The notes under the pieces are model-generated. The model saw only the letters and a list, made by a program, of their open reading frames with translations. It searched no databases and was not told the origin of the DNA. Position numbers and translations under genes: made by a program. A DNA stretch of 64,000 nucleotides from Amblyomma americanum (Eukaryota; Arthropoda; Arachnida; Ixodida; Ixodidae): assembly GCF_052857255.1 (NCBI RefSeq), contig NC_135498.1, positions 113,523,223 through 113,587,222 on the forward strand. The letters run 5' to 3'. This document shows positions 22,212 to 33,069 of the stretch, piece by piece; position 1 is the first letter of the stretch, and each line of letters opens with the position of its first letter.

Positions 22212-22322
22212 ATTCGGTGAGGTGGAAAGAGATGATTGGTGGAGAAGAATTCGGTGAAGTGGAGAGAGATGATTGTTGGTGAAGCGTTTGGTGAGGTGGA
22301 GAGAGATGATTGGTGGAGAAGA
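22212..22322 (+). repeat. Three tandem 37-bp repeats
   Basis: Units begin at 22212, 22249 and 22286. Each carries TTCGGTGAGGTGGAGAGAGA (with substitutions) and TGATTGGTGGAGAAG. They lie between the two TATA-like sites, as enhancer-like repeats often do in LTR U3 regions. Confidence 0.8.
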
Positions 22323-22363
22323 GAAGAAGACGAGGACAAGGATTACGTGTACTAATGCGAAGG

Positions 22364-22373
22364 CTATAAAAGG
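22364..22373 (+). promoter_or_regulatory. TATA box (CTATAAAAGG)
   Basis: A near-consensus TATA box. Transcription would start about 30 bp downstream, near 22395, inside a purine-rich stretch. Confidence 0.4.
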
Positions 22374-22913
22374 GCGAGTGAGAGCGAGGCACGAGGGAAC
22401 AGCAAAGAAGCGGAGGCTCCGGCGGGTCAAGTACGCATCGGCTAGAAGAGAGCGACGCCGGCTACTGCTCCGGTGAGCTCGCGTTCTACGGCTTCGCATC
22501 GTGGACTTCCTGCCGTGCCTGAGCCTGTTCCGGGGAGTCAACGGAGGACGCTACCACCTGCTACGGCCAGGGGTGTCTCCAGCGCTGTTGCCACCCATCC
22601 GGGTGGTGCCCCCAACGCCAACAACACCGGCATCACCTCCACAGGCGCTTGGACCGGGAGTTTGTACTACGCAGCCAGCGACGCCGCCAGCAACGCCAAC
22701 CCAAGCACGCCGAACGCCGCCTCGACGCCGGAATCTGAATCCATACAACACCGCAGCCGCACCGAACCAACCTTGAGCACGAACGCCGACCACGAATAGT
22801 AAGTAGAACCATGGTAGTAGACGCTGGTAGCAGTGGGCCCGGGTGGTGTGTATTTATAGTCTTTGTGTTTTTGTGTTAGTTTTGTGTTCTAGTGTGTGCG
22901 TCACGTAGGGTGT

Positions 22914-22919
22914 ATTAAA
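22914..22919 (+). terminator. Polyadenylation-like signal ATTAAA
   Basis: ATTAAA is followed within 5-25 bp by GTGCGTTTGTGTGGGT, the usual GT-rich downstream element. It fits the R/U5 border of an LTR. Confidence 0.35.
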
Positions 22920-22994
22920 TGTGCGTTTGTGTGGGTACACCCGTTGCCTAGTCTATTCTTTCGGTCGAAGTGTTCTCTGGAGAGATCCGTGACA

Positions 22995-25900
22995 AACGCT
23001 GAGGGCTCGAAGTGGTAGCGTAATGTAGCTATCGTTACAAAAGCTATTTGCGACACTGAAAGGCGACCAGAATTATGCGTTTTCTCTCCTTGCGTCCATT
23101 TTACTAGTCAGGATCGTGATGATTGCCTCTTCTGCCTTGGTATCTCCAGATGAGCGTTGTGTATCTTGCCGTGCTGGTGCAGCGCGCACAATTAGCTGGA
23201 TACGTTTGAACAACCGGCATATAGCCGAAATTATTCTTTTTCATATGCTTCATTCGTTGATTAAATAGCAAAGTAATGACTTGGGCTTCTCAAGCGCGAC
23301 AAGCCAGAGTGACGTTGCATGCATTATTGTGCTTGTTGAATTTTGTTTCGAATGATGAATGAGAACAGATTCCCAGACTGCACCAAGAAGTAGTAATCCC
23401 TGTATCATAAGCTTATATATTTCCACGTTTGAGTTACAACAAAGAAAACTAGAAGCTTTGTGCACGCATTATTGTAGATGGGGTGGCCATGCACGACTCA
23501 CGAAACCCCACTAGCGGTGTTAGCTTTGGGCCAGCAGAGTACGATTTGTCAGCATACATGGAACTTTGACGCACCCGTGGCAGGTGTCAAATGATGACCG
23601 CAGAACGTCGGTGCTCAGCTCGAACTCAATGACAGTCACCGCCGGACCTCGGTTGTTGAAGCACGCAGTCAGCCATTGCCTCCTTTATGCCAACAGTTGC
23701 TTGTTATTCCTTATCGCTGCCCGCGCACGAACTCGCGCTTGATTCCTTGGGCAAGCCTTTTGCACATGCCTGCTTTATGCCAGCTGATGAAGGTTATCGC
23801 AATTACGAGACCGCAGTGTAGGGGTGAGAAAACTGGGGCCACCATTTTTCTCTGCTCCTGGAGCCAGACGCGGGTTCTGTACGCGGCAGGCTAGGAGCCA
23901 ACGTTATTTTCCTTAGGGCTGCGATGCGGCCATTACCATAGGCATTCTTCGAGCTGCGTGCCGGTGTTAGTCGGAAAGCAAATCACAGTTCAGCTGTCGC
24001 TGAATTGGCGCTTCATTCAACATTGGTTTTGCCGTCTGCTGTGGCAGCGATCTTGCCTTCACTTTAATTTGGTCTTGCTCTCTTTCTTGTGAAGATGCTC
24101 TACTGAAATTAGCAGCAATGAGAGCTCAACAATTAAGAGCATTATGCACTATGGCCAGCCCGAAAGCAAGTCCACAGCGGTGAGGCTGCATGTCCACCAT
24201 CCTGGGTGCGCCAACAAATCGTTCTGATCGACGATCGCTAGCATGGAATGAACAGAGCAACGCTTGTCACGACGACGGCAATCAAGTGTGAATAAAAGCA
24301 GGAGACGAGTTTGCCATCAATACAGATAGCAGTGTAATGTTATGAACAGCGGGGTCACTGAGCTTGGATTCTACATCTGAGTAAACCTGAGATTTGGGCG
24401 AGTTGGTAAGCATTCAAGGTAAGCGCTCTTCGCCCACATGAATGTATTCATGAATTGCCTGAAGACTGCAAACCGAAACCCTCGAACGCATCAAACAGCA
24501 TAGAAGAAGGTGCTATCTTTCCTAGTACATTTTTCTCGCTTCATGTTTATTGGACTGGTACGTCTGGTGGTCTGCACCTGTTAAGGCACAGAGAAGAGCG
24601 GCTTGGTCGGATATTATCGCACAAGCATGGGTCAGTGCCGGCTACTGTGGACCACGAACTTTGAGCCGACGACCAGGACGCGCGCAGGGCATCGAAGCTC
24701 GGCACCTGCTTTACGAAGGTCAGAAACAGCACAAAAGATTAATCGGCGGCATGTTTGCGGATAGAATGGTGTAGTAATTGTTTTAATCCCTCACGGAATC
24801 TTGTGTGAGCGCTTTTTTCCGCGCCGCCATTAGTGTGATCACAGCGCTCTTTTGATAAATAAACATAAGCAGAGCATAGCTTGGCAATTACTTCGAGCAA
24901 ACTGCTCCTGTGCAGTGCTGTGACGGTCATCTCCTTATTGTAAAGAGTGTTTTCAGTGAGCAACTATATTTCCAATCGTGAAACAGTAATATTAAGCAAG
25001 GCTTACCGATCATACAAGCTATTTGCATGCCGCCGAAAAACGGCCCAGAGATAATAATAACTAATAATGCATGACGTCGTTATAAACGCTTGTTCTTGGG
25101 AGAAAATACCAATAAGATATCCGGACGCAGTTAATGGTTGTCTTTAAAATATCTGTTATCTGTTAAAAAGCTGTACATCCTCCATGGTCTATTTCGCGTT
25201 CACTTTGTCTTTTGGCAGTGATCACTCACATATACCCGCGGATTTCAAACATCTGTCAGAAGCGACCCGACCATCGGGTGGTTGGCGAACGGACCTAACC
25301 AGTGGCTGCCATTTGGTGCATATATAAAGCCGCGGGTATGAGGACCCAATGCTAGAGGACGCGAAATCGACAATGGAAAATGAAAATCTTTTAGAATATG
25401 GCCCCCGGAGAACAGTGACCCAAGTTAATTCCTGTTTTCTTCCTCTCGACTTGACAAAATGGCATCACACATTATGCCTTTTCCAAGGCAGGCTATTTTA
25501 GTTGAATGCATCACAGGATTCAACATGTAGCATGTGCTCGAAAAAGCAGAAGCTCTCGCCTTGGCCGTCACGGGGATGCGTGGGTCATCGTGGGGCAATT
25601 CTCTAGCGCACTTACAGTTAACCATTTTATGAGATAGCTTTAAAAGGCAACTGAAGAGGATTAAAGAATTTAATGAGTTCAAAAGTATTGAAGGCGTCAA
25701 ACATGCAGGTGAAGCCTGCAAACTTGTTTTAAAATATTTTGTGCTATCATTTTGAATGGTGTCATGATCGCTGAATAACAAGGCGTCTGCGTTCAGGCTT
25801 CAGTGCACAGCGACGAGCAGAGATCCCGATAAAAACGCCACGTACGAGGGCGCTACGCTTCCAAAAAGAAAGGGTTGTTTCATGAAATAAAACCAACGCC

Positions 25901-26295
25901 ATCAAAGGTGACTCTTACGAATCATTGTTTGGGGGCATCAAACGACACACAGTAGCTTGCATACGAAATTTCGGCGACAATGGCATCACTCCGCACTCCT
26001 GTACTTCCCATACCCCGTACTTATCCAAGACAGCCTGAACAAAGTTTCGGTTTTAGTCGACTATTGCGTTACCATTTTAAATGCTCGAATAAGAACACTT
26101 TGCATTGTCGTAGATTCGAATTCTTAAATGTCGCATAATTTTCAGAAAACACATTTCGGCTTCCCTTTAACGGTCGTCTGTCGCACGTAGGGCGGGGTCG
26201 TCTGTCGCACAAAGGTCGGCGTTGTCAATGCCACTGGTCGAAAAATCTCAACGTGAACAACGCATTATTAACACTGAGCTGAACACAAAACTGGG
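22995..26295. other. No gene seen; unassigned 3.3 kb
   Basis: No recognisable coding sequence. One 10-bp inverted pair (ATACCCGCGG at 25232, CCGCGGGTAT at 25330) flanks about 90 bp and includes a TATA-like TATATAAA at 25321. A short direct repeat GGTCGTCTGTCGCAC occurs twice between about 26171 and 26211. Confidence 0.4.
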
Positions 26296-26696
26296 TTTTA
26301 TTTATTCATTTATTTCAAATACCTGCAGCGCCCGAAGGCATTATTGCAGCAGGGGAAACACAGGTTGTTTGCGAGAGGCTGTTGTGTGAGAAAAAAAAGA
26401 GAAAAGAACATAATGGCGCCACAATAAAGAACAAGAAAAAAAATTGAAAGGAATGAACGAGCAAATTAAACGAAGGCACCGCGCAAGCAGCTACACATCT
26501 GAGAACAAATTCCGAAAGAATGTTTCACTATGAATGCCGGCAATTTTTTGTGGAAGTCAGTTTCATTCGATGACAGTGTGTGGAAAAAATGACTAACGAA
26601 ACACATCGATCCGACGACTATGTTCTCTTCTTTTACGTTGGTGATCACACCGCTTGGACACAAAATTAGGAGTCAAAAAGTAAACTTCTCTGTCTA

Positions 26697-28400
26697 CTAT
26701 AACTGTTCCGAAATACATTCTTTAGAGCATTCTGTAAGCATGTCAGAAAGAAGTTTAGTATAGAGGTCCCAAACCGTACAGGCGTACTCCAATATAGATC
26801 TTACGTTAGTGAAGTAAAGTATTTCTCTGATTTCGTAAAGCAGTTTTCTGAAATTATGTTTGATGAATTTCAGCATTTTGCAAGTTTTTGCTGATATGTA
26901 TTCGACATGTTCATTCCAGGTTAGTGTAAGTGAAAAATAAACCCGCATTTAATTGTATTCGCTCACTCGCGACCGCTGTACAGAGCCTGAAGTATAATTA
27001 AACAGAGATGGGTGGTGTTTACGTGTAAAGGAGACAAATTGACACCTACTGGGGTTAAGAGACATCTGCCAGTTAATACACCAGCGCTGTATAGAGTCGA
27101 AATTTCTGTGGAGATAATCATGGTCAAAGGAACACTTGATGCTGCGATAAATAACGCAATCATCTGCATACAGACGTATTTTGCATCACAGCTCATGAAT
27201 AATACTATTGACATATATCAAAAACAGCAAGGGCCCCCGAAAAGATCCCTGAGGGACTCCAGAGGTGACTGGAACCTAATAAGGTTGTGAGCCATTAATA
27301 AAAACGCGTTGCTTGCGATCCTGTAGATAGTACTGAATCCAGTCAATTAGCAAAGGAGGGAGACCTAGAAAAGATAATTTATGCGGGAACAAAATATGGG
27401 GAACAGTATAAAACGATTTTTGAAAGTCCAGAAGTATGCAGTCAATATCACACCAAGGTCATGTGAAACAGAAACATCATGATTGAATTACAAGACTTGC
27501 GTTGAACACGAATGCCGAGATTGAACACCATGCTGTTATTCGGTATAAAAATTTGCTTTCTATATTCTTTATTACACCGCTGTACACTATGCGTTCCATC
27601 GTTTTACTGCATACACTTGTGATCGAAATTGGTCTGTAATTGGATACAGTGTGTTTTGTGCCACTTTTATGAACTGGTACTACATTTGTAGTTTTACATT
27701 CTTGAGGTAATGACGAACCTAAGGGTTTTTCAAATAACAATATCGGAAAATAGGCCGCACGTCGGAGCGAGCCTTTAACACGTAGGAAGGTAAGCCATCA
27801 GGTCCATTTGCCGAGGAAACATCTATATTGGCAAGAAATTTGACAACGCTACTGTATTTCACGAGTTTGGTCATACGGTCGAAAACAACGTTATGAGTAA
27901 CCGGCAGTTCATTATGAAATGAATTTTTGAAAGCAGACTGGAAATAGGTAATAAAGTAGCAGGCCTTCCCATAGTCATCTGTAAATAATACACCGCCATT
28001 GTTTAGGCTCGGAATACCAGTCGATTCCCCACCGTTTGTTTTTAAACATTTCCACATTTCTTTCGGGTTGTTCTTTATCTAAGGATCTAGTTCTAAGAAA
28101 AATTTTTTTTTGTAACTTTGTTTGCTATTTTAAAATCTTTTCCAAGACAACGTAACATTTGATGTACACTAGGATTACGATACTTCCTGTAAGTGCTTAC
28201 GAGACGACGCCTCTTATTAACCAGTCGCCTGATCTCCTGAGTAATCCAAAGTTTATGTCTACGTTTTTTCTTGCTGTCGAAATTTTGGAGGGAACGTCTT
28301 TGTCTATAAATTGTTTCAGGTTGCAGCTGAATGTTTTTCACAAATCATTACATTTTAAGGACTGATTTAAGTGGCTGAATTCCGGCAGAAAAGTAGCAAG
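26697..28400 (-). pseudogene. LINE ORF2 RT relic
   Basis: Pieces in order on the minus strand are: linker with ELATFLPEFSHLNQS (28338-28412), basic segment KKKRRHKLWITQEIRRLV (28093-28341), DVSSANGPDGLPSYVLK (27719-28057), VPVHKSGTKHTVSNYRPIS (27477-27740) and the C-terminal LTWNEHVEYISAKT and SILEYACTVWD (26697-26948). The region between 26950 and 27480, where the YADD box should be, has no open frame, so the catalytic core is lost. Only APE-type LINE features are present and there is no RNase H. Confidence 0.75.
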
Positions 28401-28407
28401 CTCATAT

Positions 28408-28412
28408 GAGAG
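28408..28412. repeat. Target-site duplication, left copy (GAGAG)
   Basis: GAGAG directly before the LTR start at 28413 matches GAGAG directly after the other LTR at 35106-35110. Five base pairs is the usual Ty3/Gypsy integrase stagger range. Confidence 0.85.
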
Positions 28413-29235
28413 TGTCGCGAATTGGTAACGCGTCCCCGAATTTCCGAAGGGGAATGCTATCGAGTGCAGATTCCAACAAGAGAACCAAGAGTTCGAACAA
28501 AACACAACGAAGCCGTATTGATTATTTAAAGGAAAAGGGGTCAATTAGAAACGGAAGCGAAAACAAGAAAAACACACACTCAACACGTGTACAGCACTAG
28601 AGAATAAAGGAAAGAGTTCACCCGGTACTGAGCGTCCAAGGTGAAGCGGGGATGCCTTGTAGACATGACTGAACGTGCGTTGATGAACTGGGACGAGTCT
28701 CTGGCGTTCCATCGACGGAAGCGGCGAAAGGGATCCAGGTGTTCTCAGGAGCTGACAAAATTGCAGGAAGACGCCGGTGGTCTCCAGTCAACCGCCCGAA
28801 GAACTTGGCAGCAGCAGGAAACACGGAGCTAGGTCTCGTTTACGGCGTCACGAAACACCGGGGGATTAAAGCAGGCTGTCAACGAGTGCCTTTCGGCAGC
28901 ACGGACCCTCAATCCATCGGCTGCCACCTCCATGCTTGCAAGGAACGCAGGAGGCTTACATCGGTGATCCAAGGGAGGTCCATGGCCGCACGTAACAAAC
29001 GTCCGTCGGCTGCCACCTCAACGCTTGAATCCGCCGATCTTCGCTGCGCTGTCTTCCTTTATACTTCAGTTTTCTGACACGTGGACACGCTCTTTGTCTC
29101 CATTGGCTTGTACACACCCTTCGCACGCGCACACGTAGCAACGCTGGGCTGCACGCGCAGCGCTCCGCTTTTTGACGCACCACTGTCGACGCACCGCGTC
29201 CACAAATCCTCCGAGAATCTTTTCTGCACCTCCCA
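28413..29235 (-). repeat. 3' LTR
   Basis: It starts TGTCGCGAATT and ends in CA on the plus strand (TG...CA). It is collinear with 34276-35105, sharing for example TCCGAAGGGGAA, ACCGGTACTGAGCGTCC, CAGTCAACCGCCCGAAGAAC and CACACCCTTCGCACGCGCAC. Scattered substitutions and small indels separate the two LTRs, including loss here of a CTGCTTTCCGCTTCTCGTG block, so the insertion is not recent. Confidence 0.9.
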
Positions 29236-29654
29236 TATGCCGCCCCTTCGAAAACGTTTTTCCACAAAGAAAGAACTGCGGTCGGTGCACACAACACTAA
29301 TGTTCATGTGGGAACCGGACAAGTTAGACGCCGTTGAAACAACCGACGGCACTTTACATCGTGACACATGGAGGAACATAGTGACGAACCCTACGAGAAC
29401 ATAGGGCCCAACAATATACATCTGGCACAAAAGAAAATATAGGAACCTTACAAATCATTGGACACACACTATGCACACGTCTGTACTATAAAGGTTAAAA
29501 TTTACGCACTGAAACTCATCACTGGAAAACGAAGAGGATCAAAAACCCACTCTTGGACACTCCTAGGCTACATTTGCACAAGTAACCATTGCAAACACAC
29601 GGGATAGTAGCACTGTACATTGGGCATCACCGTCCGGTAATTTAGAAACGACTC
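29236..29654 (-). other. 3' untranslated segment of the LTR element
   Basis: Between the end of RNase H and the 3' LTR. In element sense the last bases before the LTR are GAAGGGGCGGCATA, a short purine-rich run that could be an eroded polypurine tract. Confidence 0.45.
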
Positions 29655-30940
29655 ATGCAATCGGCGCCTACGTTTTAGGAGCCCTTGATGTACTCTACAC
29701 GAAAGGCATATTTCTGTAATGTTAAGATCCAGTGCAGTACCCTGCTCTTCAAGTGCTTTGCCTTTGTTAAATATTGCAAGGGCTGGTGGTCGGTCTGAAT
29801 GATGAAGAACGTCCCGTAAAAGAACATGTCGAATTTCTCAACCGCCCCAAACTGTCGCCAAACACTCGCGTTTTATCGCTGAGTGGCGAGATTCGCGAGA
29901 TAACTGTCGACTCGCATGTGATACCAGGTGGAGGATTCCATCATGCTCTTGCAGAAGAACGGCGCTTATGTTGACCTGGGAGGCATCTGTGCGAAGCACG
30001 AACTGCTTACTGAGAATTGGAGCTTTAATACGGGCCCTGAAGTTAACGCATTCCTGAGCTCGTCAAAAGCGGTTTGTCATGGTGGTGTCCGAGAGACAAG
30101 GTTGCGTTCATTCTTGCGTGCCAACTCCACGAACGGTTGGACTTGGTCAGCATAAACAGGGATGAAATCGCGGTAGTAACTGGCAAGTTTAAAGAAGTAA
30201 CGCACTTTCTTCTTTTTCTTTAGAAGCTGTACGTTGACAAGCTTTCCACTACGGGTTCCAACGGTCGGATGGTCCATTCTCCCTGCTGGTGTCCAAGAAA
30301 AGATATGTTAGTGGCTCCAAGTTCACTTTTCTGCGGTGTCAACGTGAGGCCGCTCTCGCGTACTCTGCTAAATAGCCTGTTTAAAATCCAAAGATGTTCT
30401 TGCGAGGTAGATGTCGCTACGAGAACACTGTCGATGTAACGAACTACATTGTCTATGCCTTGTAATAGAATGCGCATCAGGCGCGTAAAGATAGCCAATG
30501 CTGTCTTAATGCCGAAGGGCATATAGAACTCATAGTGACCGAATTGGGTAGAGAACGCTGTTTTCGCTCTCGAAGCTTCCTCCAATGGTACTTGCCAATA
30601 GCCTTTAGCAAGGTCAAATTTTGAAAAGTACACTTTGGTTCCAACCTCGGTAAATATTAAATCTGTCCTTGGAATAGTTTCTGCATCCGACACAAGAACA
30701 TCATTGATGCGTCGAATGTCGATGCAAGTCCGACAGGTGTTGTGTTTCTTTTTAATCAGAACGAGGCGGGAATCGTATGGAGATTTTGAACGTTCCAAAA
30801 CCTCTAATTTCATCATCTCGTCTATCTCCTTTTCGACCGTGTCCTTAATAGCAAAGGCATCAGGTATTGCGGGGTATTCACAGCTTCAGATGTCGAGAGC
30901 CTGAGTTGACACCCCACTAGACGAGTCTTCCCGGGAATCC
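29655..30940 (-). pseudogene. Gmr1-type RT and RNase H (3' half of pol)
   Basis: RT in element sense: LEVLERSKSPYDSRLV, TCIDIRRINDVL, KFDLAKGYWQVPL (motif A, catalytic Asp kept), YEFYMPFGIK, then VVRYIDSVLVATS where the usual YIDD is YIDS (Ser codon 30427-30429), and SFLGHQQGEW. A frameshift near 30225 leads to FKLASYYRDFIP (RT thumb). RNase H follows with FFYGTFFIIQTDHQPLQYLT, HWILTLQKYAFRVEYIKGS, a stop, and NVGADCMSRF at about 29660. RT and RNase H convert element RNA to DNA. The second Asp of the active site is lost here. Confidence 0.85.
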
Positions 30941-31540
30941 CAGAAAAGATGTCGGCATAAGAGTCAAGTAAGCGCCAAATCTCCTGTGTTTGTCTTCTTC
31001 GAGCTTGGTGGAGATTTACACAGCTTCTATTCCTTTACCGTGGTCCGTGCTAAGGGTAGGCAGTTGTTCAATTGAGTCACCGTCATCGACTACGAAGAAC
31101 GATCACGCCTGCGTGGTCTCTTCGGACGCACGTTCTTCGTAACATTTGAGCATATTTATTTGGCATAGCTTCTTAGTGTGGCCCAAGTCGATTCAATAAT
31201 CCATGTCGTTCTTTCTGACAGAAACCACGAATGGACCTTTCTACTGTATCAGGAGTTAATTGTGGCTACTAGGGAAAGAATTAGGGCTCAACCTCCAACT
31301 CTTAATGCCGCTTCTTGCTGTTCGTGTCATAATATCTCTTCTGTGACTGTTGGGCACTCAATCAAATTTTGATTTGCCGCTATCGTATCCTCGAGACGTT
31401 CCCTTAGATCGAGAACGTAAGCACAGGTCGTCCGCCTGTCTTCTCCCAGCTCTTATCTCGTCCAGAGCTCTCTAAGGGCTGCAAGCGGTCCTCGCACATT
31501 TCGGCGAAAGGTCAACTGAAACGGAGAACATCCCAGACTA
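30941..31540 (-). pseudogene. Integrase-RT linker of Gmr1-type pol
   Basis: Coding sense can be followed between integrase and RT: a segment with INMLKCYEERASEETTQA (integrase tail), then VVDDGDSIEQLPTLSTDHG, then a stretch ending near FSGI-type sequence that leads into the RT start. In-frame stops interrupt it. This continuity matters because it shows integrase and RT in one polyprotein in this order, not two elements side by side. Confidence 0.7.
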
Positions 31541-32275
31541 GCCTGCGGCACCTCTCTCTATGCGAAAACAAGCGGAGCGATATTATAATCCCATGTTTTG
31601 GGCTGCTCTTAACTGAGCTTCCATAGCATCTGCTTGAGTGTGGCGTTAAATTTAACCACCATGCCATTGCACATTGGATGGTAAGGGGTCGTGCTGAGTT
31701 GTTTCACCGCCTAGAGATCATTGAGCTCTCTCATCATTTCGGAAGTGAAACAGGAGCCCTGGTCACAAAGGATCTCTCTCGAAAACCCTATTCTCGAAAA
31801 CATTTCCACCAACCCTTCTGCCACGGTTGCTGAATCGATCTTTGGCAGACCAACGGCATCAGGATACCGCGTGGTAAAATCAACGAGAGTGAGAATATAT
31901 CTATTCACCTTTAACCGGCAGACCGACAGCATCGATAGCGACCCGATCAAATGGAGTGTCAATGAGAGACATGCGTCCCTGCGGAGCTTTACCTATGTTG
32001 CATTTTGGGCACGTTTTTTGGCACGAGTCGCACGACCTGACATGCCCCTTGATCTCTTCCTGCGCTCCCGGCAAGCAGAATTCTTCCAGAACTCGACCTG
32101 AAGTCTTCTTAATTCTCTGATGCCCCGCCAACGGGCTATCGTGGGCAAGGCTTAACACCCGTAATCTACAAGACTTTGAAAGTACTACCTGTCGAGCCTC
32201 TCTGCCAGAGGTGAGACAGTAGAGGCGATAGAGAAACCCTGGAACACCTTTCCTGCTTTCACTCAACACGCCTTC
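31541..32275 (-). pseudogene. Gmr1-type integrase
   Basis: Element-sense order is GVPGFLYRLY, then the zinc-binding domain with AHDSPLAGHQRIK and CDSCQKTCPKC (H-H-C-C). The core follows: FDRVAIDAVG carries the first Asp, LTLVDFTTRYPDAV the next strand, and EILCDQGSCFTSEM the second Asp (31711-31962). The third catalytic position falls in STTPYHPMCNGMVVKFN, where the Glu expected before Lys is Val (codon 31654-31656). A frameshift near 31920 and stops follow. Integrase would insert the element DNA. This copy lacks a complete D,D35E triad. Confidence 0.88.
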
Positions 32276-32280
32276 AATGA

Positions 32281-32860
32281 CTAATCGCCTCTTTGCTCTG
32301 TTTCTAGCATTTCCTTCGCGAACCTCATGGGACCAACGCTTAAAGTAGTATTTTTCCTCTGTTGTCCGGAAACTTCCTTTTCAGCAAACACCACTTTTGG
32401 GCCCTCGCCTTCACCATTTTCACTCGCAACATCGTCATTGACTATGCCAGGGCATAATTTAGCAACGCCCTCCGATTTCTTCCAATTAATATCTGGATTT
32501 GACGGCTCACGGGCCTCTGGTATATTTCCAATTCTGATATCGTACAATGACGTCTCTTGCACTTTTCCAGGGCCGTGCCAGTGACATAACGGAAGCGATA
32601 TAGACTTTTGCCTCAGGAAATTCTTGACTACAGCCATCAAGAAAGAACACCGTAGATCTCAAGCCGGTGAGAGCTGAGTCAGGAGCTAGGGCTCTTCACA
32701 CCACCACTGTATTGCTCCTCGTGTCCCGTAGAACAAAGACGGGTAATCCTCGGAGCTCGCCATTTAGTACAGGCAAGTTTTGGGCGTCTGCGGGTTTTTT
32801 CCAGGGAAGTCCGATCACCACTGTATCCTCCGCTGGTTCAAGCCCATCTGCTGTTGTGGA
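32281..32860 (-). pseudogene. Aspartic protease relic of the LTR element
   Basis: Element-sense frame reads LPVLNGELRGLPVFVLRDTR and then SNTVVV. The retropepsin active-site triplet DTG is DTR here (Arg codon 32717-32719), so the catalytic loop is damaged. About 60 codons later SLYDIRIGNIPEA (near 32530) corresponds to the C-terminal strand of the protease fold. The frame then runs on to 32281 in a charged linker (119 codons from 32640). The domain lies directly upstream of integrase. Confidence 0.75.
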
Positions 32861-32969
32861 CACCTGTTCAGGCACAACACACTCTGGCTGAACAAAACAG
32901 GGCGATTATTTCTGGTCTTCAAGTAACACTTGTTGCTGGGCTAGTTAGTGCATAGTTCTATTTAGAAAC

Positions 32970-33065
32970 GTTAGCGCAAAATAAGAGGCAATACCAAGAA
33001 ATGCGGACAAGGCAACGCGTTGTCTTGTCCACCTTTCTTGTGATTGTCTCTTATTTTGCGCTAAC
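32970..33065. repeat. 96-bp near-perfect hairpin
   Basis: Left arm (32970-33017) starts GTTAGCGCAAAATAAGAG and the right arm (33018-33065) ends CTCTTATTTTGCGCTAAC. The centre is AACGCGTT with essentially no loop. The two 48-bp arms differ at only a few positions. It lies between gag and protease of the LTR element, where no such structure is expected, so it is probably an inserted foldback or MITE-like sequence. Confidence 0.85.
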
Positions 33066-33069
33066 ATTT

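Larger units (their letters stand above)
22068..22994 (+). mobile_element. Candidate solo LTR or TE promoter unit
   Basis: The segment starts TGTTAACAG and ends GTGACA, as LTRs commonly do. It has a TATA box (CTATAAAAGG, 22364), an ATTAAA polyadenylation signal (22914) followed by GT-rich DNA, and a short terminal segment, which is a U3-R-U5-like order. A 108-codon Ala/Ser/Thr/Pro-rich frame (22473-22799) inside it is probably compositional. No second copy and no target duplication were found, so the ends are guesses. A host promoter with its first exon is the alternative. Confidence 0.35.
26296..28412 (-). mobile_element. CR1/L2-like LINE, 3' part (split element)
   Basis: Minus-strand LINE whose endonuclease half lies on the other side of the LTR retrotransposon (35106-35830). 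The 3' end is marked by (AAAT)-type repeats (26296-26318 on the plus strand), the usual simple-repeat tail of L2/CR1-type elements. The reading frame of the interdomain linker runs up to the insertion point at 28412 and continues from 35106 once one GAGAG copy is discounted, proving that the two parts were one element. Confidence 0.8.

Noticed and set aside
22473..22799. Pro/Ala/Ser/Thr-rich host protein
   Set aside because: All strands of this GC-rich stretch are open and it sits inside an LTR-like unit. No domain or exon signal is recognisable.
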